Shown here piece after piece: positions 27,746 through 37,400 of a stretch of 64,000 nt of DNA. Within the stretch, counting starts at the first letter, position 1, and every line of letters starts with the position of its first letter. The stretch covers positions 4,973,501-5,037,500 of the forward strand of contig NZ_OY821667.1 in assembly GCF_963682185.1 (NCBI RefSeq), written 5' to 3'. Both the position numbers and the translations under genes were made by a program. The notes below the pieces were generated by a model. It ran no database searches. It was not told the origin of the DNA and saw only the letters and a list, made by a program, of their open reading frames with translations. Source of the stretch: an uncultured Cohaesibacter sp. (GTDB lineage: Bacteria; Pseudomonadota; Alphaproteobacteria; Rhizobiales; Cohaesibacteraceae).

Positions 27746-28744
27746 ATGAACCGGATCTTTAACAATCCCGATTTCGTCGTGGAAGATGCCGTCCGAGGCT
27801 ATTTGAAAGCCCACCCGGATATTCTTGCAGCCACTGAGAATGCGCGCGTGTTGCGGCGTCCGCTTGCCCCGCAAAAGGACAAGGTTGGTATCGTGACGGG
27901 GGGCGGATCTGGCCATGAACCAGCCTTTCTGGGATATGTCGGCGATGGCATGCTGGATGCCGTAGCTGTTGGAGAAATCTTTTCCTCACCGTCCGCCAAG
28001 GCCTTTCATGATGCCTTCGTTGCCGCTGATGGCGGGCGCGGCGTTGCTTGCCTCTATGGCAACTATGCAGGCGACAACATGAATGTGAAGCTTGCCGTCA
28101 AACAGGCCGCAAAACATGACCTGACCGTCAAGACCGTCGTTGCCAATGATGACGTTCCATCCGCTCCCAAGGATGAAATCAAGAAGCGGCGTGGTGTGGC
28201 TGGCGAAATCCTCATGTGGAAGGTAGGTGGTGCCCGCGCAGATGAAGGTGCTAATCTGGATGAAGTGATCGCGTCTGCCCAGAAGGCCATAGACGCGACC
28301 CGCAGCATCGGCATCGGCCTTTCACCTTGCACCATTCCCGCAGTTGGCAAGCCGAACTTCGCCATCGAAGACGGGCATATGGAAGTCGGCATCGGTCACC
28401 ATGGTGAACCGGGCGTGGCGGTTATGCCAATCAAACCGGCAAGCGAAATCGCCGATCTGATGCTCGACCACATTCTGCCTGATCTGCCGTTTGAAAATGA
28501 TGATGACGTTGCCTTGCTGGTTTCCGGACTTGGCGCCACCCCCATCATGGAGCTTTATATTCTCTATGATCGACTGGCTGAGGTGCTGCAAGCCCGTGGC
28601 ATGAACACGCGCCACCTCTTCATTGGCAATTATTTCACTTCACTTGAAATGCAGGGCGTCACCCTGACGATGATGCGGCTGGATAGTGAGCTTGATCGTT
28701 TGTTGTCCGCTCCTGCGTGTTCTCTTGGTCTGACGAGGATATAA
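27746..28744 (+). CDS. dhaK: Dihydroxyacetone kinase DhaK subunit
   Basis: The 332-residue substrate-binding subunit of a dihydroxyacetone-type kinase. The GTGGGSGHEP phosphate/substrate loop is visible near residues 50-60, and the histidine that covalently holds the ketose lies in VGIGHHGEPG near residue 215. The family block CTIPAVGKP precedes it. DhaK plus DhaL are encoded side by side with no DhaM or fused ATP domain, so the phosphate donor is either ATP bound by DhaL or a PTS partner elsewhere. Homologues with this split form also phosphorylate erythrulose. Confidence 0.9.
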   Translation: MNRIFNNPDFVVEDAVRGYLKAHPDILAATENARVLRRPLAPQKDKVGIVTGGGSGHEPAFLGYVGDGMLDAVAVGEIFSSPSAKAFHDAFVAADGGRGVACLYGNYAGDNMNVKLAVKQAAKHDLTVKTVVANDDVPSAPKDEIKKRRGVAGEILMWKVGGARADEGANLDEVIASAQKAIDATRSIGIGLSPCTIPAVGKPNFAIEDGHMEVGIGHHGEPGVAVMPIKPASEIADLMLDHILPDLPFENDDDVALLVSGLGATPIMELYILYDRLAEVLQARGMNTRHLFIGNYFTSLEMQGVTLTMMRLDSELDRLLSAPACSLGLTRI

Positions 28745-28746
28745 TC

Positions 28747-29394
28747 ATGACTGCATCCATTGCTGTAAAGGACGCTGGCGGCCTGGTCGTTGAACTCATT
28801 GAGGCGATCAACGCCAACCGTGGCTGGTTATCCGAGATTGACGGCGCCATCGGCGATGGCGACCATGGCATCAACATGAGCAAAGGCTTCACGGCAGCCG
28901 GCGCAAAGTTGGGCGATCCGTTGCCTTCCTTGCCTGATGCCCTTAATACCCTCAGCGAAACCCTTATTGAGGATCTGGGCGGGTCCATGGGGCCGCTCTA
29001 TGGCTATCTCTTCTCGAGTATGGCTGATGAGCTGGAAGATCAGGAAAGGCTTGATGCCGAGGTCTTTGCCAAAATGATGCATGCAGCCTTTGAGGGCGTC
29101 AAGGAAATCGGCTCTGCGGATGTCGGTGACAAGACCCTTCTTGATGCGCTTTATCCGGCAACAGAGGCCTTTGATGAAGCATGGCGTTCCGGCAAGGATT
29201 TTGCCGAAAGCCTTGATACGATGTCAACTGCCGCCGAAAAGGGGCGTGACGCCACGGTCGATATGGTGGCCAAGGTCGGGCGCGCCTCGCGCCTTGGTGA
29301 ACGCTCGCGTGGCGTTTTGGATGCCGGCGCGACCTCTTGCTGCCTCATCCTGCAAACTCTTGCAAAGGGTATCAAGCAGCGCATGGAAGGCTGA
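28747..29394 (+). CDS. dhaL: Dihydroxyacetone kinase DhaL subunit
   Basis: The 215-residue nucleotide-binding subunit of the kinase. The magnesium-binding aspartates are in GAIGDGDHGINMSKGF (residues about 33-48), and LGGSMGPLYGYLF and GVLDAGATSCCLIL near the C terminus are typical. The ATG at 28747 lies 2 bases after the DhaK stop, so the two are coupled. A terminator follows 60 bases after the stop, making it the last gene of the sugar operon. Whether it uses ATP directly or ADP rephosphorylated by a PTS protein is not decidable here. Confidence 0.9.
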   Translation: MTASIAVKDAGGLVVELIEAINANRGWLSEIDGAIGDGDHGINMSKGFTAAGAKLGDPLPSLPDALNTLSETLIEDLGGSMGPLYGYLFSSMADELEDQERLDAEVFAKMMHAAFEGVKEIGSADVGDKTLLDALYPATEAFDEAWRSGKDFAESLDTMSTAAEKGRDATVDMVAKVGRASRLGERSRGVLDAGATSCCLILQTLAKGIKQRMEG

Positions 29395-29455
29395 TAGAAA
29401 TTCCCCACCCCCCTACAATCAAGAAGCTATCCATTCTCCATGAAAGATGCCTCAC

Positions 29456-29490
29456 TCGGCAGTCCTTCCGTTAAGGGCTGCCGATTTTTT
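29456..29490 (+). terminator. Rho-independent terminator after dhaL
   Basis: CGGCAGTCCTT (29457-29467) pairs with AAGGGCTGCCG (29473-29483) with one T-G wobble around a 5-base loop, followed by six T residues (29485-29490). It ends the transporter-kinase-aldolase-dhaKL operon. Confidence 0.85.
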
Positions 29491-29525
29491 ATGCTCAGAC
29501 CGAACTGACTATTGCAGGTGGCGAT

Positions 29526-29563
29526 GAAAAAAATCCAATTGCCGTGATGAACGACAATTGGAT
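29526..29563 (-). terminator. Rho-independent terminator for the transaldolase gene (minus strand)
   Basis: A perfect 9-base inverted repeat, ATCCAATTG at 29533-29541 and CAATTGGAT at 29555-29563, is followed on the minus strand by a T-run (the A-run at 29527-29533 on the given strand). It lies about 155 bases downstream of the minus-strand transaldolase stop. The stretch 29564-29718 holds no gene that I can see. Confidence 0.75.
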
Positions 29564-29718
29564 CTGGGTGCTTATACGGGGAGGTGGGGCTCTTACTGGA
29601 TAGGATTGAAGGGAGCCCGATAGTGCGAAGAGGGGACAGAGGCTGCTTTTCCCCGCTTCATCTCTTCTTCTTGGAGGATGCTTTTGTATCTATCTAATGC
29701 CCAATCCCAGGACGCTAA

Positions 29719-30372
29719 TCACAGGATGGATTGACCTGTCGCGGCCCAATCCTTGGCAAACTGATCAAGGCCTTTGTCCGTCAGAGCATGATTTGCCAGG
29801 CTCTTGATGACGGATGGTGGAATGGTGGCCACGTCAGCGCCTGCCAATGCTGCTTCCTTCACATGATTGGCCGAGCGAATGGAGGCTGCGAGAATTTCGG
29901 TCTTGAAGTCGTAATTGTCATAGATAGCGCGGATCTCTCGGATAAGATCCATGCCATCCAGATTGAGATCATCCAGGCGACCGATGAACGGTGAAATGTA
30001 GGTTGCACCGGCCTTGGCAGCCAAAAGGGCCTGATTGGCAGCAAAGCACAGGGTGACATTGGTCTTGATGTCCTTGTCGGTCAGCGTACGGCAGGCTTTG
30101 AGGCCATCAAGCGTCAGCGGCAGCTTGATCACGACGTTGGAGGCGATTTTGCTCAGGCAATCGGCTTCCGCCATCATGGTATCAAAATCCATGGAGGCGA
30201 CTTCTGCTGAAACCGGTCCACTGACAACACCGCAGATTTCAGCGATAACTTCCTTGAAATCCCGGCCCGATTTGGCAATCAGGCTCGGGTTGGTTGTGAC
30301 ACCATCGAGCAGACCATAGTCATTAAGCTCGACAATATCCTCAATGATAGCGGTATCGACGAAAAATTTCAT
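29719..30372 (-). CDS. tal: Transaldolase, small TalC/FSA-like subfamily
   Basis: This 217-residue single-domain transaldolase transfers a dihydroxyacetone unit between sugar phosphates. The Schiff-base lysine is Lys83 in NVVIKLPLT. Residues that separate transaldolases from fructose-6-phosphate aldolase point to transaldolase: Glu57 in SAEVAS (a Gln in the aldolase) and Phe in [11 protein letters not shown] (a Tyr in the aldolase). The ATG at 30372, after GGGAGAGAG, gives the typical family length; an upstream extension is unlikely. It faces the DeoR regulator across an AT-rich control region and would consume erythrose 4-phosphate made by the neighbouring isomerase. Confidence 0.85.
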   Translation of the reverse strand: MKFFVDTAIIEDIVELNDYGLLDGVTTNPSLIAKSGRDFKEVIAEICGVVSGPVSAEVASMDFDTMMAEADCLSKIASNVVIKLPLTLDGLKACRTLTDKDIKTNVTLCFAANQALLAAKAGATYISPFIGRLDDLNLDGMDLIREIRAIYDNYDFKTEILAASIRSANHVKEAALAGADVATIPPSVIKSLANHALTDKGLDQFAKDWAATGQSIL

Positions 30373-30730
30373 TTTCTCTCTCCCATTGGCATGTCTTCTC
30401 TCGCGAAGGGGAGTGGCGAGGGGATCGGACATGCGTTTCAATTCTTGTGCATGCGTGGCGAGGGCACAGAGCACGAACTCAGTTTGCCAGAGAAAAGATC
30501 AATGCATCGCGGCGGGCGAGTTCAAGTGCTGTCTATAGGAATATGCAGACATAGTTCCTCCTCCATATTGCCTTTGAATTATACCTTTGTGTTAAATAAC
30601 ACAACCAAAATCTCAAAATAACATTTGAAATATGTTAAATGTTATGAAAATAATGTGATATTGAATTTCAATCGAGTCTGTCCGATAGTCGCCCAATGCG
30701 TAACAACAGATGGATTCGAAAGGAGCCCTT
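30373..30730. promoter_or_regulatory. AT-rich divergent control region with two inverted repeats (candidate DeoR operators)
   Basis: 358 bases between the divergent transaldolase and DeoR genes, with no gene seen. GTGTT-AAAT-AACAC at 30589-30602 and AACATTT-N10-AAATGTT at 30620-30643 are perfect inverted repeats in a strongly AT-rich stretch (about 30540-30670). Their position suits autoregulation of deoR and control of tal. Confidence 0.5.
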
Positions 30731-31513
30731 ATGAAGCGCGAGGACCGTCAAAAGGCGATCATGGACCTTTTGGTCACTCAGGGTGAGGTCGAGGTTGACA
30801 GGCTGTCAGAGCAGTTTGCCGTATCCAAGATGACCATTCACCGTGATCTGGATGATCTGGAAACCGAAGGCATGATCCGCAAGATCCGCGGTGGTGCGAC
30901 CATTGAGTCCGGCACCCGCTTTGAAAGCGACTTCAGATATCGTGAACGACAAAGTCAGGGCGCAAAGATGGCCATGGCCGAAGCCGCTTTGAAGCTGATT
31001 GATCCGGGTATGACGGTCATGGTCAACGATGGCTCTATGGCTGCATTTCTAGGCAAATATTTGCCGCGCAAGCGACCGTTGACCGTGATCACCAACAATG
31101 CTGCAATTCTGGATGCTCTGCGGGCAGAATCCGGCATCACACTCATCTCGCTTGGGGGAAGCTATTCGAGCAAATTCAACGCCTATTTCGGCAGTTTGAC
31201 AGAAACCTGTCTGGCCAATCTGCGCGCTGATATTTCCTTCATTTCCACGCCAGCCATTTCCGGGCTGGAAGTCTTCCATATGGATGACGTGGTGGTCAAA
31301 AGCAAACGGGCCATGATGCATTCTGGAACCACGCGCTGTTTGCTGGTCAATCACGCGCGCTTTGATCACACCGCTTTGCACAAGCTCGCTGACCTGGATG
31401 AATTTGATCACATCATAACAGACGCGGCACCCTCGGCTCATGCGCTGTCTGCCATTGAGGGAGCTGGCCTCAGCCTGACGATTGCTGATGCGGCAAACGG
31501 GGAGGGAGCATGA
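30731..31513 (+). CDS. DeoR family transcriptional regulator
   Basis: A 260-residue sugar-phosphate-responsive regulator. The DeoR helix-turn-helix is at residues about 20-45 (VDRLSEQFAVSKMTIHRDLDDLE) with the following KIRGGATI wing. The C-terminal DeoRC domain begins near residue 75 and includes TVMVNDGSMAAFLGKYLP and TVITNNAAILDAL. The ATG at 30731 has AAGGAG in front; another ATG at 30710 lacks it. It forms a plus-strand operon with a small frame and an RpiB-type isomerase, resembling the eryR-tpiB-rpiB arrangement of rhizobial erythritol loci. Confidence 0.88.
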   Translation: MKREDRQKAIMDLLVTQGEVEVDRLSEQFAVSKMTIHRDLDDLETEGMIRKIRGGATIESGTRFESDFRYRERQSQGAKMAMAEAALKLIDPGMTVMVNDGSMAAFLGKYLPRKRPLTVITNNAAILDALRAESGITLISLGGSYSSKFNAYFGSLTETCLANLRADISFISTPAISGLEVFHMDDVVVKSKRAMMHSGTTRCLLVNHARFDHTALHKLADLDEFDHIITDAAPSAHALSAIEGAGLSLTIADAANGEGA

Positions 31514-31794
31514 CATCCCTGTTTTCTGCTGCGGTCACTAGGCGCGAGCTCTCTTTTGAGCATATGCAGTTTGCTCTTCGACCCCTTGAGGCGCTTGCAA
31601 CAGATGTTTCAGAGCATGCATCTGCCTCTTCCCTTTCTCAGGTCCGGTCTGTTTCTACATGCGCCGGTAGCCGGAGAAGGACCCAGCGACCACATGGCAA
31701 TGTCTCTCCGTCAGGGCTCATTGCATGGAAGCTTTCTGACTATCTCGAAAGCTTGGGAGAATGTGTCGCTGTTCATGACCAGCAGTTAGAATAG
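31510..31794 (+). CDS. Small uncertain ORF filling the deoR-rpiB gap
   Basis: A 94-residue frame whose ATG overlaps the deoR stop by 4 bases behind a strong GGGGAGGGAG ribosome site and whose stop is 12 bases before the rpiB start. The signals favour translation. The protein, however, is Ser/Ala/Arg-rich with no recognisable domain, and another frame (31556-31789) is also open, so it may be a decayed gene. No function is assigned. Confidence 0.3.
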   Translation: MTSLFSAAVTRRELSFEHMQFALRPLEALATDVSEHASASSLSQVRSVSTCAGSRRRTQRPHGNVSPSGLIAWKLSDYLESLGECVAVHDQQLE

Positions 31795-31806
31795 GGAGAA
31801 AATATC

Positions 31807-32268
31807 ATGAAAATCGCTGTTGCCGGTGATAGCGCAGGTGAAGGCCTTGCGCACATCTTGGCTGAATATCTGGCAAATCAGGGCAAGTATGAGATATTTG
31901 AGGTCTCAAGGGTTTCAGGGGAAGCTGATCCCTTCTACGCCAATATGGCTGAACGCGTCGCGACTGGCGTTGTGAATGGTGAGTATGATCGCGCTATTCT
32001 GTGTTGCGGTACCGGCATCGGGGTTGCCATGTCCGCCAACAAGGTGCACGGCATCCGGGCTGCGCAGTGTCATGATACCTATTCCGCTGAGCGCGCAGCG
32101 CTTTCAAACAACGCCCAGATTATCACGATGGGCGCACGGGTAATCGGCGCCGAACTGGCCAAAACCATTGCCGATACTTTTTTCGAAAACACCGAATTTT
32201 TTGATGCCAACGGGCGCTCCGCAGGCAACGTCAATGCCGTGGACGAACTGGACGCACGCAACCGTTAG
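31807..32268 (+). CDS. RpiB/LacA/LacB family sugar-phosphate isomerase
   Basis: This 153-residue aldose-ketose phosphate isomerase has the catalytic [21 protein letters not shown] loop (a cysteine acts as base in the family) and the substrate His in [12 protein letters not shown]. The family's terminal block MGARVIG is present. Residues after the His differ from classic ribose 5-phosphate isomerase B, which usually has an R-HNDAN form; here SNNAQ is seen. Relatives in erythritol catabolism convert erythrulose 4-phosphate to erythrose 4-phosphate. The start has GGGAGAAAATATC upstream, and a terminator follows after 70 bases. Confidence 0.82.
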   Translation: MKIAVAGDSAGEGLAHILAEYLANQGKYEIFEVSRVSGEADPFYANMAERVATGVVNGEYDRAILCCGTGIGVAMSANKVHGIRAAQCHDTYSAERAALSNNAQIITMGARVIGAELAKTIADTFFENTEFFDANGRSAGNVNAVDELDARNR

Positions 32269-32336
32269 TCCGGCATGAAGGTGCCCGGAAGTGGTCTCGA
32301 AGGCCGATAACCGGCGCTATGCACTTATTTGTCATG

Positions 32337-32374
32337 AAAAGTCCGATCCATCGATCCGAGATCGGGCTTTTTCT
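32337..32374 (+). terminator. Rho-independent terminator after rpiB-type gene
   Basis: AAAGTCCGATC (32338-32348) pairs with GATCGGGCTTT (32360-32370), with one T-G wobble, and a T-rich tail follows. It separates the sugar region from the cobalamin region. Confidence 0.8.
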
Positions 32375-32499
32375 TTGTTTGGGCTTTAACTTAGCCGATG
32401 CAAAGCTCTGGCAAGATGTCAGCCTTGAGCACCAGAATGATTTTGAACAAGATTGACATCAGCAGTCTAATCACGCAAAAAGAAGTCGGATGGTTCTTC

Positions 32500-32715
32500 C
32501 CTTGATGGACTCAGGGAAGATGAAAAGGGAACATGGTGCGGACGACCCAACTCGGGGCCTATGCCATGGCTGCCCCCGCAACTGTAAGCGGATTGCCTTG
32601 TTTTGGAACCACTGAACCAGACGGTTTGGGAAGGGAACAGGGCGTAAAACCGTGAGCCAGGAGACCTGCCAGCCACTACTATTCTCACTAACCGGTCGGG
32701 GTGTATCGGAGATGA
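32500..32715 (+). promoter_or_regulatory. Cobalamin (adenosylcobalamin) riboswitch 1
   Basis: A complete cobalamin riboswitch is recognisable from its conserved core: AAAAGGGAACATGGTG at about 32523-32538, GGCTGCCCCCGCAACTGTAAGC at about 32568-32589, and the B12 box GCCAGGAGACCTGCC at 32656-32670, followed by ACCGGTCGGGGTGTATCGG-type paired sequence to about 32710. It is about 110 bases upstream of the DUF1636, cobW, cobN and cobO operon. By analogy it would lower expression of that operon when adenosylcobalamin is plentiful. A TTGACA at 32453-32458 may be a -35 box, without a clear -10. Confidence 0.95.
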
Positions 32716-32822
32716 GGCAAATTGATTTTTGCTTCCTTGCTTTTCCCTCCCTGCTATCGGCGTGTTTCGTTGAACTCGGTATCAAAAGCCTTCATGCTTT
32801 GATGCGAAGTTAGGATCATGCT

Positions 32823-33239
32823 TTGAAAAATAAGGCAATTTTGCAAATCTGCAGCACCTGCAACAGTGCGGCAGTCAAACAGAATCCGGAAAGACTAGCC
32901 ACAGAATGTCCTGAGGGCGAGAAGTTGCTTGAAGCCGTGCAATCCGCTGTGAAGGCCGATGCTGATCTGGATGGCCAACTCGTCATTCAGGCTGCCCGCT
33001 GCATGAGCAGCTGCAAGCGCAGCTGTGTTGCCGCTCTTCTGGCAAAGGACAAATATCAGTTCGTCGTCGGAGAGCTCGACAGCAGCGCCGACAGGGTGGA
33101 CGATCTTGTTGCCTTTGCAAAAAGCTATGTAAAGGCAGAAGACGGCTTGCCGCAATGGCGTGAACGCCCGCAGCATATTCGTAAGAACACCATCGCCCGG
33201 TTACATCCTTTCCCTTCTGAACTCTCAAACGACTCCTAG
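32823..33239 (+). CDS. DUF1636 family ferredoxin-like metal-binding protein
   Basis: A 138-residue cytoplasmic protein. Cysteines at CSTCNSA (near residue 11) and CMSSCKRSC (near residue 60) form a 2Fe-2S thioredoxin-fold-like pattern typical of DUF1636, which often lies beside cobW or other cobalamin genes. The start is a TTG at 32823 with AGGA 8 bases upstream, since no in-frame ATG lies near. It is the first gene after riboswitch 1 and 9 bases before cobW, so it probably helps cobalt handling or redox chemistry. Its exact role is unknown. Confidence 0.8.
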   Translation: MKNKAILQICSTCNSAAVKQNPERLATECPEGEKLLEAVQSAVKADADLDGQLVIQAARCMSSCKRSCVAALLAKDKYQFVVGELDSSADRVDDLVAFAKSYVKAEDGLPQWRERPQHIRKNTIARLHPFPSELSNDS

Positions 33240-33248
33240 AGGCTCATC

Positions 33249-34355
<1,107 letters not shown>

Positions 34356-34372
34356 AGAAGACCCGCGATAGT

Positions 34373-34417
34373 AAAGCCAAAGATAACAAAGCCAAAGATA
34401 ACAAAGCCAAGGACAAT
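34373..34417 (+). repeat. 15-base tandem repeat, three copies, in the cobW-cobN gap
   Basis: The unit AAAGCCAAAGATAAC occurs at 34373-34387 and 34388-34402 exactly, and at 34403-34417 with three substitutions. The repeats are in frame with the cobN ATG at 34433 and would read KAKDN three times. The frame upstream is open back to a TAA at 34313-34315 with no ATG, GTG or TTG, so they are probably untranslated. Confidence 0.9.
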
Positions 34418-34432
34418 AAGGACCGTACCCAC

Positions 34433-37400
34433 ATGCACATTCTGGCGCCTGATGCAGGACGGATTGATGACGGCGAAGAAGCCGTGGATCTGGGGCAGAC
34501 CCCCGGTGATATCCTCATTCTGTCTTCTGCAGATAGCGAACTTTCAGCATTTGCCATGTCGGCACGGTCTCGCTCCGATGAGGCCGCTTCGGTGCGTCTG
34601 GCCAACCTCATGGCGCTGGGGCATCCCTATTCGGTTGATCTCTATGTGGATCAAACTGCCAGCCACGCAAAAGTCATCGTGCTGCGCCTTCTTGGTGGCG
34701 TTGAATATTGGCGTTACGGGCTAGAGCAGCTCAAGAAGCTTTCGCGCGGCTATGATGTCAAATTGCTCGTCATGCCCGGCGATGACAAGTGGGATGAAAG
34801 CCTTGCGGAATGGTCTAGTGAACCGGTGGCCATTGTGCGCCAGCTCTGGCGCTATTGCGTTGAGGGGGGAGCAGAGAATATGGCCCTTGCGCTCCGGTTT
34901 GCCGAGGCGTTGATTGCGGGGGACATAGAGGCTGTGCCTCATCCTATGCCTCTGCCGCGCGTAGGCATTCTCAAACGCGGGGAAAGTTTCAGCGGCGAGG
35001 TGGGTCTAAAGCGCTATTTGGCTGAGATGGCCAATGAAACGCAAAAATCTGTGGTGCCAATTCTCTTTTATCGGTCTTACGTGCAAAGCGCCATGACGGC
35101 GCCGATTGATGCCCTTGCAGAAGCGCTTGAGGCAAACGGGCTGCATGCCTTGCCGATCTTTCTACCGAGCTTGAAGGACTTCGAGGCGCAAGAATTCCTT
35201 GAAGGCGCTTTGGCTCAGTTGCCGCCCGCTGTGTTACTCAATTGCACCGCATTTGCTTTGTCCAAGGCCGGGCAGGCTTACGAGCCTACCATCTTGGATC
35301 GGTATGACTGTCCGGTGCTTCAGGTCATTCTGTCTGGTTCCAGCAAGCTGGCGTGGGAGGAAAGCCCGCGCGGTCTCTCTGCGCGAGATCTAGCCATGCA
35401 TGTGGTTCTGCCCGAGCTGGATGGGCGCATCCTAAGCCGCGCCATAGCCTTCAAGGAAGAAGGCGCGCTGGATAGCAAGACACATTACAAACCCGTGGAA
35501 TTGGTGCCGCATGGCGATCGGATTGCTTATGTCGCCGCCTTGGCCAAAGGCTGGGCGCGCTTGCGCAATTCCGAACCCAAAAGCCGCAAGGTTGGCGTGG
35601 TGTTGGCAAACTATCCCAACAAGGACAGCCGCATCGCCAATGGGGTTGGGCTGGATAGTCCGGCCTCTGTTGTTGCCTTGATGAAATCCATGCAGCATGC
35701 GGGTTATCAGATTGGCCCTGTGCCGGAAGATGCCGACGCGCTGATGCAGCAGATCCTCAAAGGGCCGACCAATGCACTGGGCAAGGCCATCCGCCAGAGC
35801 GAGAACCAGCTGAATCTGGCCGACTATAAGGCCATGTTTGAGGCACTGCCTGAGGCCGTTCAGAACGGCGTCGCGACCCGCTGGGGGCCGCCAGAGGATG
35901 ATCCGATGGTCACCGGTGAAGCGTTCCAGCTAGCGATCCTCACCTTTGATAATCTGGCCATCGGTGTGCAGCCCGCCCGTGGGTATAATATCGACCCCAA
36001 AGATACCTATCACGATCCTGATCTGGTGCCGCCGCACAATTACTTCGCCTTCTATTTCTGGCTGCGGCGTGTCTATGGCGTTCATGCGGTCATTCATGCA
36101 GGCAAGCATGGCAATCTTGAATGGCTGCCGGGCAAGGCACTCGCACTCAGTGAGGCTTGCTATCCCGAAGCTGTGCTCGGGCCGGTGCCGCATCTCTATC
36201 CATTCATCGTCAATGACCCCGGCGAAGGCTGTCAGGCCAAGCGCCGCACCAGCGCGGTGATCATTGATCATCTGACACCGCCGCTCACCCGCGCCGAAAG
36301 CCATGGCGCTGGCGAAGAGCTGGAGGCGCTGGTGGATGAATTCTACACCGCGCAAGGGGTGGATCCGCGCCGATCGGACAAGCTGCTGGAGGAAATCCGT
36401 TTTCTGGCCAGCCGCACCGGCCTTGATAAGGATGCAGGCGTGGCTGCTGATGATGACAACCAGACCGCTTTGCAGCAACTGGACACCCATTTGTGCGACC
36501 TAAAAGAGCTGCAAATACGCGACGGTCTGCATATTCTGGGTGCCTCGCCGGAAGGGGGCTATCGAACCGATTTGCTGGTCGCCATAGCGCGGGTGCCGCG
36601 CGGCAACGAACCCGCTCAGCAGTCTCTCCACCGCGCCATTGCTGCGGATCTCGACCTTACAGTGGCTGGCGTCCGCTTCGATCCTCTGGATTGCGATTTT
36701 GCCAAAGAATGGGACGGTCCGCGCCCTGATCTTCTTGCCCGCCTTTCAGACGCCCTGTGGCGCCATTGCGGCGATACGGTCGAGCGGATCGAGCTGCTCG
36801 CCAAGGCGTTGGTTGCAGGTGAGGTGGTCTGCCCTGACGGGTTTGCGGCAACAAAGGCTGTGCTCAATTGGGTAAAGGGAGACCTCAGCGCAGCGATTGA
36901 TGCCTGCGGGCCTGAAGAAACCAGTCATCTGTTGGCCGGCCTTGGTGGACGGTTTGTGCCGCCCGGTCCCTCGGGAGCCCCCACAAGAGGCCGACCGGAC
37001 GTTCTGCCAACGGGCCGCAATTTCTTTGCTGTCGATGTGCGCTCCGTGCCCTCCAAAACGGCTTGGGCCATCGGAGAACTCTCTGCCGAGCGGCTGATGG
37101 AACGCCACTTTCAGGATGAAGGCGAATGGCTTCAAGCCATCGTACTGACCTGTTGGGGCACGTCCAACATGCGCACAGGTGGCGATGATATTGCGCAGGC
37201 GCTGGCCCTGTTAGGTGTCCGTCCCGTCTGGGAACCGGCATCGGGGCGTGTGACAGGCATAGAGGTGCTGCGGCTTGAGGAATTGCGGCGCCCACGCGTG
37301 GACGTGACCTTGCGGATCTCGGGCTTTTTCCGCGATGCTTTTCCTCATCAGATAGACCTGTTCGATAGTGCGGTGCGGCAGGTGTCCGAACTGGATGAAG

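Noticed and set aside
29564-29718. Possible small RNA gene between the two terminators
   Set aside because: No promoter, conserved fold or tail was visible beyond the transaldolase terminator, so there is nothing to support a call.
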